From assembly GCA_963971535.1 (NCBI GenBank), contig OZ020585.1, forward strand, positions 157,242,915-157,306,914: DNA of 64,000 nt, read 5' to 3'. Under the pieces are notes generated by a model. It did not search any database. It had not been told where the DNA came from and was given only the letters and a program-made list of their open reading frames with translations. The position numbers were made by a program, and so were the translations under genes. Source of the DNA: Notolepis coatsorum. Its lineage: Eukaryota > Chordata > Actinopteri > Aulopiformes > Paralepididae. Each line of letters starts with the position of its first letter. The first letter of the stretch is position 1. Positions 21,278 through 33,720 of the stretch are shown piece by piece.

Positions 21278-24200
21278 AGAGGTGCCTCGGTAGATCCCCA
21301 CACTTGACACCATGATGGAAGAAATTGGATTAGGAACAGCTTGGGAAACAAGGATACGTTGACATCATATCTTTATTTTCTCTCTCACTATTTTCGAGAA
21401 AATACGGCGATATTGTCTTCGTACTGGAGTGTCTAGAAGATGATGATCATTCTACAAACCCTCCACCGGTTTTCGTATTGGGAGCACGCCGCTGCATGCT
21501 TCTCAACTGCAGTTCCTTGCTGTGTTTGTTGGGGTGAAACCTGTCAGGCCACAGCTGAACTGTCGGACATGCCGCTGTTGTGAGGAGCGGTGCGTTCCAG
21601 GTTGGGTGAGTAGTGTTTGCTGGCGGGCTCCACTTGTCTGTTAGTGCTATGGGGGCTACTAGACAAAGTTTATGGAAACCGGCCCCAGGCTAGGGTCCTT
21701 TGTTTAGCCGTCTAGGCGACAGAAGGCCTTGGTCTGGCGACCATTATAGTTTTAACTAGTGGGCCGCGACCATTGACACTGGTGATCCCTGTGTGTTCTG
21801 GACGAGTGGATTCTCTCTGTCACCGTGTTAAGACCCCATCTTTCATATCCAAATGAGAGTATTCCTTCACGAGGGGATATGTGCATGTAATGTGCGATAG
21901 CGGCAGATTCATGTTCAAAGTCAGCTATACAGGCCAGTTGGTACTGTGCTGATTCCGCCGGACGTGTTAATGTCACCGTTGTGAAGCGGTGTTGACGTCT
22001 TGTTTTCTCTTTTCTCTTAAAAAGTGAGGAGGGTTCAGAACGGCGGCCTGTCTGGGTGAGTGTTATGTCATTGTTTACATGTTCATAGCTTACGGTTAGC
22101 CGGTCGGTGGCCTGGCGCGGGGTAGCTTGGCTTCTCGCGCGCCGCCGGGAGCTCGCTCCTGATCGCGTGCGTCGTAGATCGGCGTCTCGCGAGCGGAAGC
22201 GATAGCACCCGAACGGTTGGAGCAGCCGTTAGCTTGATGCTATTCTGTTGAACGTGCTTTGATTTTTAACATGTTTTACACTCTTGACCACAACGTCATC
22301 CTTGACAGGGGATGTTCGTCAACCCTGCCTGAGCCTAGACGGGGATTGCGTCAACAAAGAGGGCTGTGTTCTACGGTGGCTTATGACTGCACTTCGCTGA
22401 TCTGCGTTCCGGGCAGGTACGGGGTTGGCCAGACCCTCATAACACGTCTTCTGGTTTTACCTTGCTAAATGTATTGTGAATGACGGTGTTTTTTCCCAAA
22501 ACGTGTGTTGTTGCAATGCATTTGAGATACGTTGCGGGTTGTGTGTGAGCTGTTTTTGTCACTGGCAGTAGCTTCTCCGTGCAGGTCGTGATGTATTGAT
22601 CTGGTTGTTGTGTGAGAAACATCATGGTGTTTATGTGTACCGTGTACTCACTACTAAGGCAACTAACCTATGAAGCTATGCTTGGTGACGAGTGAGTAAA
22701 AGAATGTTCTTTCTCAGACTGTAATGACAATGGACAGTGAGTTCACACATTAACAGGTTTTCCTGTTTTAACTGGCCGTATTGAGGGTAAAATAGGAGGA
22801 TTGTGTTTTTCCCCCCCCGGTTCCCTGGGGACTTTATCACCTCCTATCAGACATGTTGTGCATTAATTGTGTCTTTTGTGTGGTAGGGATACGATGTGAC
22901 TCTCAGCTTGATTGCTGAGGTTGTGCTAAATCTGCTGGAGAAACTTATTTCCTAAAGGGAAATTGGTTTGGTTGCTGTCATGTGTGCTTAGCAAGGCCTG
23001 TGGTCGATACTAATCAAGAATGATGTATTCTCTCATTGTGATGATGATGGGTTGTGTGTGTCATGTGACCTACAACTGGGTTGTACTGGCCACAGAAGCA
23101 CATGTGTATGTTGGACCGGGGTTCTTAGAGCCCTCTCTATTCTGTGTTTTTCCTTAGTAAAAATCAGATAGCAGGTTAGCTCGTGCGCTGTGTGGAGCTG
23201 TGAAACGCTTCATAGAGCTGACTATGACTGTGTCATATTCTCTTTTTGTCGTTACGTCGTATCATGGGTGTGGGGTCGTAAAGGGGTGAACTGGTAACCT
23301 TTCCTCTCCCCATTGTTCTGTCGGTCAGGGGTACACCCCCTGTCCTTCAAGGTTCCCGTCACGTGGCGGTTCGGCACGTTACGGGGGGGGGGGGGGGGGG
23401 GGGGGGAGGGAGTTCCTGGTCCCACGGCCTGGTATATTGGGCGTGTGCACCGCAGGAATTCCCCCGCCATAGAGTACGTCACCGTGCGCGTCTCTGTTGG
23501 TAGGACTTCCGTGTGCTGTTCAGGTCCATGTGATGGATCTGTTTTCAGGGGGGGTGGTCAGGGCTCCTCCTCACCAAGCGCCTACTCAGGCCTTCTGTGA
23601 GTTCGGACTCCTTCTTCCATGTGATCCATGTGAGGAAGCCTCCATCAGAGTACAGAGCCTTCCTCCTCAGATTGTCAAAGTGAGTGGACCCTCTAGAAGG
23701 GTCCTTTTTCTATTGTATGTATATTCGATTCAATTCGTTTATTGAGTGTGTATGGGTTCGGTGCCTCTTCCCCGGAGGCCCTAAAACCAGTTTTTTACAT
23801 GGCTCAAGGTGCAATATATTCTTTTCAATCTGTACAGCTCGCGTGGGAAGTCTCTCTGGGGATCCCCGTCTCTTTCCTATGGGAGGGTGGTGGGATGTAA
23901 AAATGTGAACATTTTTTACCCCGGCTGTGTAGACTGGGATACATACTGTTGATGCTTCCTTCTTTCTATTCCAGAAGTGTTGGAGTTAGGGAGTGTCACA
24001 CCCCTCTTGTCGTTCCCCTGGGCGCCTTGGGGATTCAATGACAGGTCTAAATAGCCTGTTCATTGATGGGGGTGTGTCCCGACGCACGTATAGTGCTAGC
24101 TCGCTGTAAACAGGCGATTGACTGGCACGCCTTAGTTGCTTGTGGTTGAAACAGCGTTTTTATAAAGCAACTGAGATGGGGGTTTTTCCTCTTCCGGCGA

Positions 24201-24615
24201 CCACATCCCATGACCTGGGTGGGTTGTCGACGGATCCTCGTTCATGTCTGGGGGATGATGACGGGATGGATCTGAACATATGTAGTGGGGTTTCACGCCC
24301 TTGGGGTGGGCCACCAGGCGCGGTTCGTCCCGACGTCTGGGTGGCGCCTTCTTTTCATGTTAAGATCAACACGCATATCTGCCCTTCTCCTGGAGTAGGC
24401 ATGTCGGCGTGGTTAGGGCACGGGACTGGTTCTGGTCACGCTGGTCCAGATCAGTTGAACCCGTTGTCCGCCGGGGATGCAGATCTGCTGTTCTGGTACC
24501 CTGAGGGACTTGGGCTTTTTTCAGGGGGAAAAATGCCAGGTCGGTCTGGGTGTCACAGGGTTAAGCGCTATGGAGACCCTGGTTGGGTATGTTTTTACTC
24601 AGCACTGTCGTCATG

Positions 24616-24736
24616 GCTTACAGCCATGCCATTCTGTACGCGCTCGATCTCGTCGGATCTCGGCCGCTACACAGGTTGGTCCTGGTTAGTACTTGGTTGG
24701 GAGACCGCCGGGGAATACCGGGTACGGTGTGCTTAG
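24616..24736 (+). rRNA. 5S rRNA-derived sequence (pseudogene-like), copy 1
   Basis: The 121-bp segment aligns end to end with vertebrate 5S rRNA. It begins GCTTACAGCCATGCC, then has CGATCTCGTCGGATCTCGG, a box-A-like CGCTACACAGG, CCTGGTTAGTACTTGG, the box-C-like TGGGAGACCGCC and GGGAATACCGGGT. Several substitutions, including in box A, suggest it is not a functional rRNA gene, but the internal promoter could be partly preserved. It lies inside a DIRS-type element. Confidence 0.75.
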
Positions 24737-25315
24737 GGGCTGGTTCTCCATTGTTTTTCGCTCCTCTCTCACGCATGGCGAAGAGGGGCCTGTGGGGGTG
24801 GTTTTTTGACCTCCTCTGGTGACCCTGTGCTTCCCGTACCGCCAGGCCCGGTCCGAAGTGATGTTTGCGACCCGTAGGCCTGGGTTAACCCTTTTTGGAA
24901 ACTGAAACACTTGTACTGCGGTATAGCCGGTGTATACCCGCAGGTGTGTTTTGGAGTTTTTTCTTGAGGGGTTATAGGAACAACCACCGCATTGGGTAAC
25001 ACCGAGGTGGTTGATTCCCTGGTGTGTTGGAGCAGTGTCAACTCCCGGGTTCACCGGTTGAGGGTGCCCCTGCACGTTCATGACGTCTGCCAATCGTGTC
25101 AGCCTTCTCTGCCTCGACCCCTCTGGGTGGGGGTTGTTAAATGGAGGCTTGGTCATGCGACACCGCCAGCTTACGCTCCTTCCGCCGGGGCGGCTGTGTT
25201 CAGCTGTCCCCTCTGGCGCCTGTCTCGTCCGCAGTCTCCAGGCTAGGGTTAACAGCCTGTTGCCTGGTTTTTCCCCGGTGCGCTGCCTGCTTCCGTTGGT
25301 TAACCTTTTTTGTGT

Positions 25316-25440
25316 GCTTACGGCCATGCTGACTGCCTATTCTGCAGGGTCAGTGTGCCAGGCGGTGTACTATTGGGGGGACGGGGCCCGCTCGGCTTAC
25401 TGGCCTGGTTGGTTCCGCCTGGGAATACCAGGTGCAGTAA
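25316..25440 (+). rRNA. 5S rRNA-derived sequence, copy 2 (degenerate)
   Basis: It begins GCTTACGGCCATGCTGACTG and ends CCGCCTGGGAATACCAGGTG followed by CAGTAA, matching the two ends of 5S rRNA. The middle is scrambled. It starts exactly 700 bp after copy 1, as tandem 5S units with spacer would. A still weaker GCTACGGCCTTGCCAC at about 25600 may be a third remnant. Confidence 0.55.
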
Positions 25441-25929
25441 CTGAGGGGCCTTTGTCCGAATACGCTGGCGATGTGGGGGGCGGGGCACTACGTGCCCACC
25501 TGGTGGGGTCTTGATGCTGGCATCATGGACTTCTCCGGGCCCCCATTCCAGGGAGTCCAGTCCTTTTGGTGGGTCTGGGTCTTCCTTCGTGCTCCGCTGC
25601 TACGGCCTTGCCACGGGGTTGGGTTTGCCCTTGACCCCGTGATTCTGGGGGCAGTAACGAGGTTGTTCCTCCGTTCGTTCCCGGGTGGCATGCGGGTTGT
25701 GCGTGTGTGTAGTCGTGGGTCAAGCCACGGTCTGCTCACCCTGTGCGTTGAGTTGCTTGAGTGCCTCTTCGCACGGTCGGGTCCGTCGCCCTCCCGTGAC
25801 GTCCCTAATAGGGGGGCTACCCTCCATTAGGGGGGGTCGGGGGGGCTCGGCCCTCCCTGTTCTGATGGTTTTGGGGGGCTGTCAGCGGGGTGTATTTGTC
25901 AGCCAAGTGGCTCCGCTTGGCCTCCCTTG

Positions 25930-26040
25930 TGCAGAAGGCGATGCCAAGCTAAGCCACTAACGATACAGAACGTTAGGTTATGACTATAACCAAGTTCTGT
26001 TAGTTAGGGGCGATGCTTGGCATCGGACGCCGCTGCAGCC
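25930..26040. repeat. DIRS-type internal complementary region
   Basis: 25946-25971 is the complement of the left terminus (21090-21115). 25969-26020 is the complement of the right terminus (26215-26263). They overlap in AAC, the complement of terminal GTT. This is the expected template for joining ends through a circular intermediate. Confidence 0.85.
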
Positions 26041-26045
26041 CTTGT

Positions 26046-26263
26046 CCTCACCTTGTGGTGAAAGCTTGGGAAGGAGGAGAGCAGGTGACCACACACCTGC
26101 TTATGAAGGTAAGCTGATGAGGGGTGTGGTCAGACTAATACTGGTATTAGAGGTACATTTGTGGTTTATTCAGTACGCGTGCACGTACGCGAGATAGTGC
26201 AGAAGGCGATGCCAAGCATCGCCCCTAACTAACAGAACTTGGTTATAGTCATAACCTAACGTT
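26046..26263 (-). repeat. DIRS-type right inverted terminal repeat
   Basis: It is complementary to the left repeat over about 165 bp and extends outward with a private end (CATCGCCCCTAACTAACAG ... ACCTAACGTT). Confidence 0.85.
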
Positions 26264-28590
26264 AATAAAACCTTTTATATCAGCCTCTGGAGCAGATTGA
26301 AACATGAAATGAAAACCGATAGATTAGAACTTGGGCTTTTATTTGAACATCATTAATTTTCCCTAATGTGCATTGACATTTAAAAAAGAAACATTTCTTG
26401 TCCAGATACTTTTAAAGGGATTTCAAATAATAGGTCATTTGAATGTAATTTTGAATTTTTATACAGCAGTTGGGCTGTAAAAATACAGAGAATATATAGC
26501 AAATATCTGTAAAAAAAATTCACTGCTGTCACCTAATTGAAGGAGTTTGATTGTAATCATTTTGGAAAAACCTGCCAAATAACAGCGTTTTACTGCTGAA
26601 CGAAGTTCTGTCACTTAATTGAAGGAGTTTGATTGTAATAATTATGGGAAAACCTGTAAAATAACAGTGTTTCACTGCTGAACATAAGTTATGTCACTTA
26701 ATTGAAGGTGTTTCATCGTAAATGTAGGAAAAACCTGCCAAATAACAGCGTTTCACTGCTGAACGAAGTTCTGTCACTTAATTGAAGGAGTTTGATTGTA
26801 ATAATTATGGGGAAACCTGTAAAATAACAGTGTTTCACTGCTGAACTTAAGTTATGTCACTTAATTGAAGGTGTTTCATCGTAAATGTAGGAAAAACCTG
26901 TGAAATAACAGTGTTTCACTGCTGAACTTTAAGTTCTGTCACTTTATTGAAGGTGTTTCATCTTAAATGTAGGAAAAACCTGTGAAATAACAGTGTTTCA
27001 CTGCTGAACTTTGAGTTCTGTCACTTAATTGAAGGTGTTTCATTGTAATAATTTTGGAAAAACTTGTGAAATAACAGTGTTTCACTGCTGAACTTTAAGT
27101 TCTGTCACTTTATTGAAGGAGTTTAATTGTAATAATTATGGGAAACCTTGTAAAATAACAGTGTTTCACTGCTGAACTTTAAGTTATGTCACTTAATTGA
27201 AGGTGTTTCATCTTAAATGTAGGAAAAACCTGTGAAATAACAGTGTTTCACTGCTAAACTTTGAGTTCTGTCACTTAATTGAAGGGGTTTGATTGTAATA
27301 ATAATGGGGAAACCTGTGAAATAACAATGTTTCACTGCTGAACTTAAGTTCTATCACTTTATTGACGGAGTTTGATTGTAATAATTATGGGAAACCTTGT
27401 AAAATAACAGTGTTTCACTGCTGAACTTTAAGTTATGTCACTTAATTGAAGGTGTTTCATCATAAATGTAGGAAAAACCTGTGAAATAACAGTGTTTCAC
27501 TGCTGAACTTTAAGTTCTGTCACTTTATTGAAGGAGTTTGATCGTAATAATTTAGGAAAATACTGTCAAATGACAGTATTTCACTGCTGAACTTTAAGTT
27601 CTGTCACTTAATTGAAGGTGTTTCATCTTAAATGTAGGAAAAACCTGTGAAATAACAGTGTTTCACTGCTGAACTTTGAGTTCTGTCACTTAATTGAAGG
27701 GGTTTGATTGTAATAATAATGGGGAAACCTGTGAAAAAACAGTGTTTCACTGCTGAACTTTAAGTTCTGTCACTTTATTGACGGAGTTTGATTGTAATAA
27801 TTATGGGAAACCTTGTAAAATAACAGTGTTTCACTGCTGAACTTTAAGTTATGTCACTTAATTGAAGGTGTTTCATCATAAATGTAGGAAAAACCTGTGA
27901 AATAACAGTGTTTCACTGCTGAACTTTAAGTTCTGTCACTTTATTGACAGAGTTTGATTGTAATAATTATGGGAAACCTTGTAAAATAACAGTGTTTCAC
28001 TGCTGAACTTTAAGTTATGTCACTTAATTGAAGGTGTTTCATCATAAATGTAGGAAAAACCTGTGAAATAACAGTGTTTCACTGCTGAACTTTAAGTTAT
28101 GTCACTTTATTGAAGAAGTTTGATCGTAATTTGTGTTTTTACATACAATTCAATGTAATTTAACATTCAACACAATTAAGCAAATACATGTATTTAAAAA
28201 GAATTACCTGTAGAATAACTGAAGGTTTTTACTGTTTTTTAATTATATTATTTTCTTTTTTAACATTATTTAACATTACATTTAAAGTTTAACAGCAAAA
28301 AAACAGAAAGTTGCCTTATTTTCACATACAGTAAAATGATGTATATTCTAGGTGTTTTACATGTAACATTCAAGACAATTAAGCAATGGAATAATCCTGT
28401 AAAAAAAAGATAATTCCCTATTAAATCAATTTACAGATTACAACCTTTATCTAATGGTTAATATTTGTATTAAAGGTTATTTACTGTATTTTATGACATT
28501 TACTGTATTTTTATGGCATTTACACTTAAAGTAGAAAAACAAAATAATACATTGAAAGTCCCGTAAAAATTAAAAAAAAATTAAGAGTGT
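26264..28590. repeat. AT-rich element holding an 82-bp satellite (about 19 units)
   Basis: 26521-28120 is a tandem array of 82-bp units with the core AACAGTGTTTCACTGCTGAAC. Unit types with TTTCATCTTAAATGTAGG and with TTTGATTGTAATAATTATGG alternate and form higher-order blocks. The right flank 28420-28590 resembles 9110-9287, the CACTG MITE, so the array is probably internal to a related non-autonomous element. A matching left terminus was not identified. Confidence 0.85.
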
Positions 28591-29137
28591 AGGCCCCACA
28601 CCGCCTCACACCGTGCAGCCAGAGGTGAGGGCGCGGCCTCGCCAGCGGCTGTGGCGAGGCCCCCGACCAGCGGCCATGTTTCCCCCGCCTGAGGTACCCT
28701 GGACACAAAGACAACAGGTGATCACAAGGCCGACAGCCTTGCCGGCCGAGGGATCGGCTACATTAGATGAGCACGCCCTAAAAAAACGTTGCCGTCTAGC
28801 TGTGTCTAGCTCGCTCTCCGGTCACTCCCCCCCCCAACACCAGCGGGATACGGGCTCTGATTTGTTCCCTTTGGCTGCGGGCCGCGAGCCTTCAGTGAAG
28901 CACAATCGGACCCACGTTTTGCTTCTCATGGGGACAGGGGCTGACACCCAGTTGCTGGCTAGGCCTGGGTCTGTCCGTGAGAATGCTATGCTGTCACGCG
29001 GCTCCCACGCCACACGTTCTGCGTCTGTGTTTGGTGAGCCTGGTGTTGTGTCTGTCAACGATGAAGGTTGTCAGCGGGGGAACTCGAGGCCCAGGGGGTC
29101 GCAGCGTGAGTTCCCCCAGCCCCGCCCTCGCCAGGCC

Positions 29138-30585
29138 GCGTGAATATTAAAGGCAACCAACTTGTGTTCAGCTTTTCGTTCAGCGTTTCTCTGATTGGCC
29201 ACACGGCCACGTGACCGCCCGCCCCCTTTTGCCGCGAGCGCGGCAGAGGTCCCAAATGAAATGATGTATAATGTTATTTCGCGGAGCATAATGTATAATG
29301 TTATTTCGCGTTTGTAACGTCATAACATCAGTGGAGGCTGCTGACTGATTAATAATAAGCTCTCTTTATTTCGCGGAGCATAATGTATAATGTTATTTCG
29401 CGTTTGTAACGTCATAACATCAGTGGAGGCTGCTGACTGATTAATAATAAGCTCTCTTTTTACACCCATGGGCCATGTGGAACACCTTTCTAAAAAGTTG
29501 AAAGTAAAAATATGTATAGAAACAAATCATGCTTTTCTGCTGCCAGTAAGAAGACCATTGTACAATAATCCACAATTATGTCTGTATTTGATTATGGTGA
29601 AATTATGTACATGCATGCCTCTCCCTCCACCTGAAAGCCCATCCACGCTGTGTATCATAGAGCACTGGGTTTTATCACTGGAGATACATTTCTCACTCAC
29701 CATTGTATTTTATATGAAAATAATTGTAAGTAGGTGAATTCTACACATCTGACAACGCCATCTGACAATATCATAATGATGTGTTTTCTATATTATATCC
29801 ACAATCATTCATCTAAAAAATGTTATGGGCGTAAATACATGTTAAGATATTCAAAATCATCACAGCAGTATAGTTTGTTTATACTTCAGAAGTATGATAT
29901 TTGAACGCGGTCCCCAAAATGAATGGAAGCGAATGAGGCGCCTGACGCCTGACACCTGGGAGGAATGGGGGTGTGTTGCAGCGTTGGGGATGTTTAAAAA
30001 ATATAATTTAATATATAATATAATATAATAATAATCTGGTCAGCAGCCTCCACTGATGTAGCGTGATTCAAACCCCCTCAATGTGCAGTTTCTAGTTAAT
30101 CAGTCAGTTACGCAGCCTCCACTGAGGTACAGTGACGAGTGAATCTGGTAGTTGGTTTATGACGTTACGAGTTAATCAGTCAGCAGCCTCCACTGATGTT
30201 ATGACGTTACAAACGCGAAATAACATTATACATTATGCTCCGCGAAATAAAGAGAGCTTATTATTAATCAGTCAGCAGCCTCCACTGATGTTATGACATT
30301 ACAAACGCGAAATAACATTATACATTATGCTCCGCGAAATAAAGAGAGCTTATTATTAATCAGTCAGCAGCCTCCACTGATGTTATGATGTTACAAACGC
30401 GAAATAACATTATACATTATGCTCCGTGAAATAACATTATACATTATGCTCCGCGCTTCATTCATTTCATTTGGGACCTCTGTCGCTTGCAGGGACCTCT
30501 GCCGCGCTCGCGGCAAAAGGGGGCGGGGGGTCGTGGCCAATCGGAGAAAAGCTGAACACAAGTTGGTTGCCTTTAATATTCACGC
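29138..30585. mobile_element. non-autonomous Mutator-like element, 9-bp target duplication
   Basis: The ends GCGTGAATATTAAAGGCAAC and its exact complement pair over about 110 bp (left 29138-29255, right 30470-30585, including CCCCCTTTTGCCGCGAGCGC). CGCCAGGCC flanks both sides (29129-29137 and 30586-30594). Long inverted repeats with a 9-bp duplication fit Mutator-like transposons. Subterminal repeats (GGAGGCTGCTGACTG... and complements) occur twice on the left and several times on the right. The core (29470-29990) has an 89-codon ORF of unknown origin (29468-29737), possibly captured DNA. Confidence 0.8.
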
Positions 30586-30865
30586 CGCCAGGCCGGGTAT
30601 CACGTTAGTGCCTCCCACGGCCGGAAGACCGGCGGTGGTCAGTCAGGCATGCGTGATTTGGGTGGTAGTAATATCACTGCAGGGCTACGGTATGTAGGAA
30701 CCCACCCTATCGGGCAGTGTGGGGACCACACGCCTTGCATGTCCAGCTGCAGAACAGATCCTCAGCAGTCCATGCCGGGGAGATGTTCAGTCGGGGAGCT
30801 TATGTCACCCAGTGTGATGTCAGCTTCCCCCGTATCAAACCGGCCCTTTCTGTTGGGGTCCCCCC

Positions 30866-33303
30866 TTGGGTGCGATTGCCTCGTTGGTAGTGTCAGGTTG
30901 CGATATCCCGGCTCCGCGAGATGCCCTGCTTGCGAGGTTGGCGAGTCCAGGGTTGACCTATCTACGGTTCCTGGCGGACCAGCGCCAAGTGGCGGCGGGT
31001 GCGCTTTGGGATTATCATCACATATGGCTACAGCAGTGCCATATGTCGAGGTGGATGGAGAGAACGCTGAGGCGAGGACTTGTGTTGCAGTTTGCACAAC
31101 CCCACCCTCCGTTTTCAGGTTTGGTACAGACCCTATTGTCAGGGTCAACAGCAGTGACAGCTCTGGCCGACGCGATCCAATCTCTGTTGGCGAAGCAAGC
31201 CATCGTCGTGGTCCCAAAGGAGGACGCGATGCGTGGCGTTTCCTCCCGGTATTCCCTGGTGCCCGAGAAATCGCGGGGGGGGGGTGTCAGACCCATACTG
31301 GACCTGTCCCATGGAAGGTTCAGAATGTTGACCGTCTCCCACCTGTTAGACGCTGTCAGGTGGGGGGCTGGTTCACCTCCATAGACCTGTAGGATGCGTA
31401 TTCGCATCCCGATCTTCCATCCTAGGGCTTACCTACGCTTCCTTTGCAGGGCTTAGCGTACGGGTACCAGAGGCTGCCGTTCGGCTACTCTCTGGCTCCC
31501 CGCATCTTCACCAAGTGCATGGAGACCGCGCTGGGGCCTCTGCGTCGTCGGGGTTTGCGGATTTTATTCTACCCTGGACGACGTTCTGGTCCTTGGCCGG
31601 TCAGGGTAGATCGCCAGGTCTCATACCAGGCAGGTGGTGCCTCACCAGTCTGGGTTTTGCTGTAGACTGGAAGTAGAGTACTCCTCTTTCCAGTCAACGG
31701 GTGGAGTACTTGGGCTTTTTCTAAGTTCAAGGTCTATATGGGCATCACTCTCAGAGCGGCGGCGAGTGGATGGTTCTCGGCGCGCTCGGGAGGTTCCGTC
31801 CTAGGATGGGTACGGCGCTGTCCGTGATGCGCCTGCTGCTGTGGTGCCTCTTGGCCTCCTCTTCATGAGGAGGATACAGAGGTGGGGTTTTTTCCAGTAT
31901 GGAAATGGACCCGGTGAGAGACATGTGGAAGCGGCTGAAGGTTCCCATGTCAGTACTGGGGGACCTCGTCCTCTGGGGAGGGCCTGGTACCCTCACCAGC
32001 GTGGTCCCCATGGGCAGCAGGCTGTCACACGTCATGGTCTTCACCGACACCTCCCTCATGGGATGGGGGGGGGACGTGTCGGGCCAACGCAGTAGGGGGC
32101 AGCTGGCAAGACCATGCTACCCGGTCTGCGCTACATTCAATGTGTTGGAATTGAAGGCAGTCCTTCTGGTCCTCAAACGGCTCGGCCACCTTGTGGTGGG
32201 CTAGCATGTTTTAGTCGGACGGACAACACAACGTCAGCGTCGTATATTGTCAGACAGGGAGGAGTGCGTTCCCCCCGTCTGCACCGGGCGGCGGTCGGGC
32301 TCTGACTATGGGCGTTCTCTATCTGCGCTGCCTGAGGGCTCTCCACATCCCCGGCAGGGAGAATGTGGGTGGAGGTGTGATGTCGCGGGGCGGTCCTCAC
32401 CCTGACGAGTGGGGACTACGTCCAGACATAGTCGGGCAGGTCTGGGACCGATTCCGTGGCCGTCCGGGATTCTTTACGCATTCCCCCCCCTTACACCTGA
32501 TAGCTCAGCTGTTGGGGCGGGTTCGTCGGGAGCGCAGGACTTGGTCCTGGTCGTGCCGGGCCGGGGCTCAGCTGTGTGGATCTGGTGGGGATGCGTCTTG
32601 ACTATTCTGTGGTTAACGCTATCCGGTACGCGTGCGCTCCATCCTCTACCGCGGCTTACGCTGGGGAGTGGTGTATGGTAGAGTGTGGGGGCAGAACATT
32701 GTTCAGCCACCCTCTCGTGGAACATTCCTGCTTGGCGCTCGGCGTCTCAAGCCTGTGGAACGTCTGTCTCCGAGTGGGACCTTCAACTGGTCCTGGGCCG
32801 GTTGTCGGAGGCCCCGTTTGAGCCTCTTGAGCAGGCGCCATTGGATCGGCTGTCTTTGAAGACCGCGTTCTTTTTGGCCATCACCTCCGCTTAGCGCGTG
32901 GGTGAGCTGTGTGCTCTCTCAGTGCGGCCTGAGTGCCTGTCTATTCGGCCGACAGCGGTGCGACTCTGAGGCCTAATCCAGTCTTCGTGCCAAATAATAT
33001 CCGGAGCTCTTTTCGCTCCAGGGATATTGTGGTTCAGGCGTTCGTCCGCCTCCTCACGCTAGTGAGTTGGAGGCGGGCCTTCACCTGTCGTGTCCTGTCC
33101 GTGCACTGGGGGTTTACCTCAGGACTCTGGCTCTCAGGGCTTCCGTTCAACTGTTTGTTTGTTACGGTGGCCCTTGCGCGGGTGAGGCGCTGTCCAAGGA
33201 GCACCTTGGTTGTGCGGGGGCGTTACCTTTTGCTGCACGTTGGCTGGACAGGCTTTCTGGTCCTCCCCGGGTCCCTTCGTTAGGTTTTACCTTGTGGACG
33301 TGA
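30866..33303 (+). pseudogene. DIRS pol remnant: RT, RNase H and tyrosine recombinase
   Basis: RT begins in 30866-31384 (IVVVPKEDAMRG, then VRPILDLSHGRFRMLTVSHL). It continues after a stop as RLPFGYSLAPRIFTKCMETA (about 31465-31525), with the catalytic LDD in a shifted frame at about 31570. The RNase H part shows VFTDTSLMGWGG (about 32035-32070), FNVLELKAVLLVL and HIPGRENV. The recombinase part shows APSSTAAYAGEW (about 32637-32670), PFEPLEQAPLDRLSLKTAFF, RVGELCALS (after a stop at about 32892) and LHLSCPVRALGVYLR with QLFVCYGGP (about 33073-33177). At least four frame breaks are present. This domain order is that of DIRS1-type elements. It is not functional. Confidence 0.85.
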
Positions 33304-33609
33304 CTGGGGGTTCTGTCTCCCAGGCGGTTCTGAGGTCTGGGACCTCTCCTGCGTCCCACCATTTGGTGGGCTAGCAGGGGTGTGTGGGTGTGTGCCACAC
33401 TGCCATGGGGTGCTGTGTCACACGTGGTCCCGCCTGTGCTGTGCGTTTTCAGCGGTGTCTCGTTCTCCCTTTTTTTGCACTTTGGTGGAGTTGACTGTCT
33501 CCCCCCCTTCATTAGGACGGGCGGGTGGACGGGACTCCCCTCCTCCCTGGTTGGGGCTTACGGGCCCTCAGCGGGTACACTTGTCGGGCAACGCGTCTGC
33601 TCTGCCCCA

Positions 33610-33720
33610 TATCTCATAATGGCGAAGAGCGAGACGCGATTGGCCAGTATGATAATATAACAAAAGGTTATCCTATAACTTAGTTATATGAATACTGGCT
33701 GAGCGTCTCGCTCTTAGCGC
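33610..33720. repeat. internal complementary region of the second DIRS
   Basis: 33659-33715 is complementary to the right end 33900-33958. 33610-33661 is the expected complement of the missing left end. The junction is AAC (33659-33661), matching terminal GTT. Confidence 0.8.

Larger units (their letters stand above)
21090..26263. mobile_element. DIRS-type element with complete termini, no recognisable pol, carrying 5S rRNA-like DNA
   Basis: GTT occurs at both ends (21090-21092 and 26261-26263). Inverted terminal repeats of about 165 bp pair 21113-21277 with 26046-26219 (core CTTGGCATCGCCTTCTGCAC). The outermost, non-shared ends of both repeats are found complemented and joined at an internal site (25930-26032). 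Inverted repeats plus such an internal complementary region are the hallmark of DIRS tyrosine-recombinase retrotransposons. I found no RT, RNase H or recombinase motif inside, so it is probably a non-autonomous or heavily decayed member. It also holds two 5S rRNA-like segments and G-runs near 23383-23406. Confidence 0.75.

Noticed and set aside
23252..25960. Many open frames in both strands of the 21-26 kb element
   Set aside because: GC-rich sequence gives long frames; none shows RT, RNase H, recombinase or gag motifs, and the strongest (24140-24736) runs through the 5S-like segment.
28613..29143. Host gene exon
   Set aside because: A GC-rich 176-codon frame, but its position upstream of DIRS RT and its interruption by the Mutator-like element fit a gag remnant better; no splice sites supported.
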